Source: Scortum barcoo (taxonomy: Eukaryota > Chordata > Actinopteri > Centrarchiformes > Terapontidae). Taken from it: 64,000 nucleotides of DNA. Positions within the stretch are counted from its first letter, which is position 1. Each line of letters starts with the position of its first letter. A program made the translations under genes and the position numbers. The notes under the pieces were generated by a model, which saw only the letters and a program-made list of their open reading frames with translations, was not told where the DNA came from and searched no databases. The stretch is from assembly GCA_023238725.1 (NCBI GenBank), contig CM041538.1, positions 3,912,380 through 3,976,379 of the forward strand, written 5' to 3'. Shown piece by piece: positions 62,220-64,000 of the stretch.

Positions 62220-63221
62220 ACCTTGTGCTTTTTGCTACTATGAAGTCCATCATTAAATGATTTAATGTATTTGAACAACTGTGCAGTTTCCACAGAGATC
62301 CCATAAGGATTACTTCATTGTCTGATCTACAGTCTTTGTCTGCAGGCAGTGTGACCTTGTACTGCAGCTTGAAATTAGCTGCCATAGCAGAAAATTCCAG
62401 GCAAACAGTGCTGAGAGATCTGATGAAACCACCACAGACTTCAGAGTCATACTTCATAAATGTGCTAAATGAAGCACGCACACATTCCCAAGCTTCCCCC
62501 TACGTCCTCAGCTCCAAATTTACTTCATTTTTGTACTTTATAAACAGCTTTACTGTAAATATAACTGCATCTTTGTTACGTTGGTCAGCTGATCACTGTG
62601 GTCAGCACTGAAATGTCACAACAGCGTCCTGGTGATGATCTCTTGCTTCCTCTGACGCCAGCACCAGGTCAAATTTTTGTCCAATACTTTGAATTATGAC
62701 CAGATATGTGCAAAACTTCAGCTGCACAAAGGGGTAATTAGCAAATGTTAGCATGCTCACACAGCAAACTAAGATGGTGAACGCAGTGCCAAATATCAAC
62801 ATGTTAACATTGTCGTTATGGCAATGTTGGCATGCTGATCTTTGCCTTTAGCTCAAGTACAGCCTCACAGGGCTGCGAGCTGCACTGTGACCATGGAGTC
62901 TTGCTATTTTTTTTTAAACCAGGATCTTCTCATGGGGTCAACAGTTTTTGCCTAAACAGGTGCTCACATGACACACTTAAAAATTTACAAAAGTAAGAAG
63001 AGCAAGGAAACAACAGACCCAGATGGTGCATTTGCAGTTTCTGAGTCAAACCAATCATGTCTTACGCTTCAAGGGCATTCCTCAGTACATACCTATAGGT
63101 CATAGGTCACCTGTGGGCCAGGATTTCATTTTTACTTGATGACCTGATGCAGTCCACTAGAATCCCCAAATAATAATGATAATAATGGTTAAAAAAAAAA
63201 ACAAAAAACGCTACATTTCCT

Positions 63222-63277
63222 CACCTGACAGAGTGGTGTAAGGAGACGACTCTCTCCTTACACCACTCTGTCAGGTG
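63222..63277. repeat. Perfect 25-bp inverted repeat with 6-nt spacer
   Basis: The left arm at 63222-63246 (CACCTGACAGAGTGGTGTAA plus GGAGA) is the exact complement of the right arm at 63253-63277, with spacer CGACTC. A partial direct copy (TCAGGTG) follows. The stem has no mismatch or bulge. Confidence 0.95.
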
Positions 63278-64000
63278 TCAGGTGAAATGGAATGTGTCAG
63301 CGTGTGTCAATGTGTGTGTGTAAGTGTTTGTAAGTGCGTGGATTTGTGAATTATGTGCATGAGCATGCAGGAGTGAAAGTTCGAGAGAGAAGCAGGAATG
63401 GGTGTATTATAGAGTGTTTATTTGCTGTTTATAATTTATTGCAAACAGTTGTTTTCCATTAGCTCAAGTATAATTGCAGACTTAGTGTGGATGACTGCAA
63501 GCAGAAGAATTTTTGCCCATCATATTTTGGGATCTGGTGATACATTCAACAGCTCTGCTCACGGGCTTTTTTATTAGTATCGACTTAGTCTTGGAGCTTT
63601 TGTGTGCTCACAGTGAGTGATTGATGAAGATCATAAACTGCTCTAACATTTTTCTCAGGGAAAGAAAGTCTCACCTTACCATCATGTTATTCCCCGTGGC
63701 AAATAACATTCGGGAACACGCCCTTGCCTGTACATAAACTCATAGAGATACACACCTTTTGCCAAAACGGCATTCCAGCGCTGGTCTTCCTTTTTCAAAA
63801 GCTGCACTTTGTGTCCTGATTTACAGCCCCGAAAACTCTGGTGTCAGTGTTAAAATGAAAACTGTGAGTTTGCATGAACTGGGGAAACACTAAGACAGAA
63901 GACGCAGACTGACGTGTGCATATTTAATCTGATGCACCAAAGCCGGTAAAAACTGGTCATAACTAATCACTGAATTCAACACATTTACTGCGTGTACGTA

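Larger units (their letters stand above)
61000..64000. other. Upstream intergenic DNA of dsp
   Basis: No supported exon on either strand; it is AT-rich with short open frames only. It contains two perfect inverted repeats (listed separately) and a poly-A run near 63191. Confidence 0.6.

Noticed and set aside
63222..63277. Hairpin as a microRNA gene or transcription terminator
   Set aside because: The stem is perfectly paired and too short for a typical vertebrate pre-miRNA, and there is no T-run or adjacent gene end.

Overview
The window is vertebrate nuclear DNA, almost certainly from a teleost fish and probably a percomorph. It has short coding exons split by GT-AG introns, fish-type Tc1 and hAT DNA transposons, L2/Rex1-like LINE scraps, a SINE-tail motif and many CA, GATA and ATCC microsatellites. 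No prokaryotic, viral or plasmid features were seen, and no tRNA or rRNA gene was recognised. Gene names come from recognising the translated protein families; splice sites were placed by hand and checked for phase continuity.

Layout. (1) 1-13,080 holds no supported coding gene. It has CA and GATA microsatellites, a complete 680-bp hAT-type element with a perfect 8-bp target duplication (9974-10653), and a LINE 3' fragment (12407-12523). (2) 13,081-31,475 is phactr1 on the + strand. A promoter-like GC-rich stretch precedes thirteen coding exons (14148-29999, about 615 aa), followed by a 3' UTR of about 1.5 kb. Introns carry a degraded Tc1 transposon and copies of one dispersed repeat family. 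(3) 31,793-36,633 is tbc1d7 on the - strand, seven coding exons, 294 aa. It is tail-to-tail with phactr1 and has a second Tc1 copy in an intron. (4) 38,005-60,640 is desmoplakin (dsp) on the - strand, 24 coding exons: Gly/Met-rich head, plakin domain, coiled-coil rod and a very long plakin-repeat tail. (5) 60,641-64,000 is the upstream flank of dsp, with two strikingly perfect short inverted repeats.

The three genes do not form one pathway. phactr1 encodes an actin- and PP1-binding regulator, tbc1d7 the third subunit of the TSC complex that restrains mTORC1, and dsp the desmosomal linker to intermediate filaments. PHACTR1 and TBC1D7 are also neighbours in human, so that pair looks ancestral; dsp lies megabases away in human, so its closeness here is a lineage-specific arrangement.

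The most notable observations are these. dsp carries four tandem A-type plakin repeat domains of about 244 residues instead of the single one in mammals. As given, dsp is broken by a 1-bp insertion in the tail and by a 4-bp duplication in a coding minisatellite in exon 1. phactr1 has an unused-looking alternative first-exon donor that is exactly in phase with exon 2. I found no clearly novel defence or mobile system.
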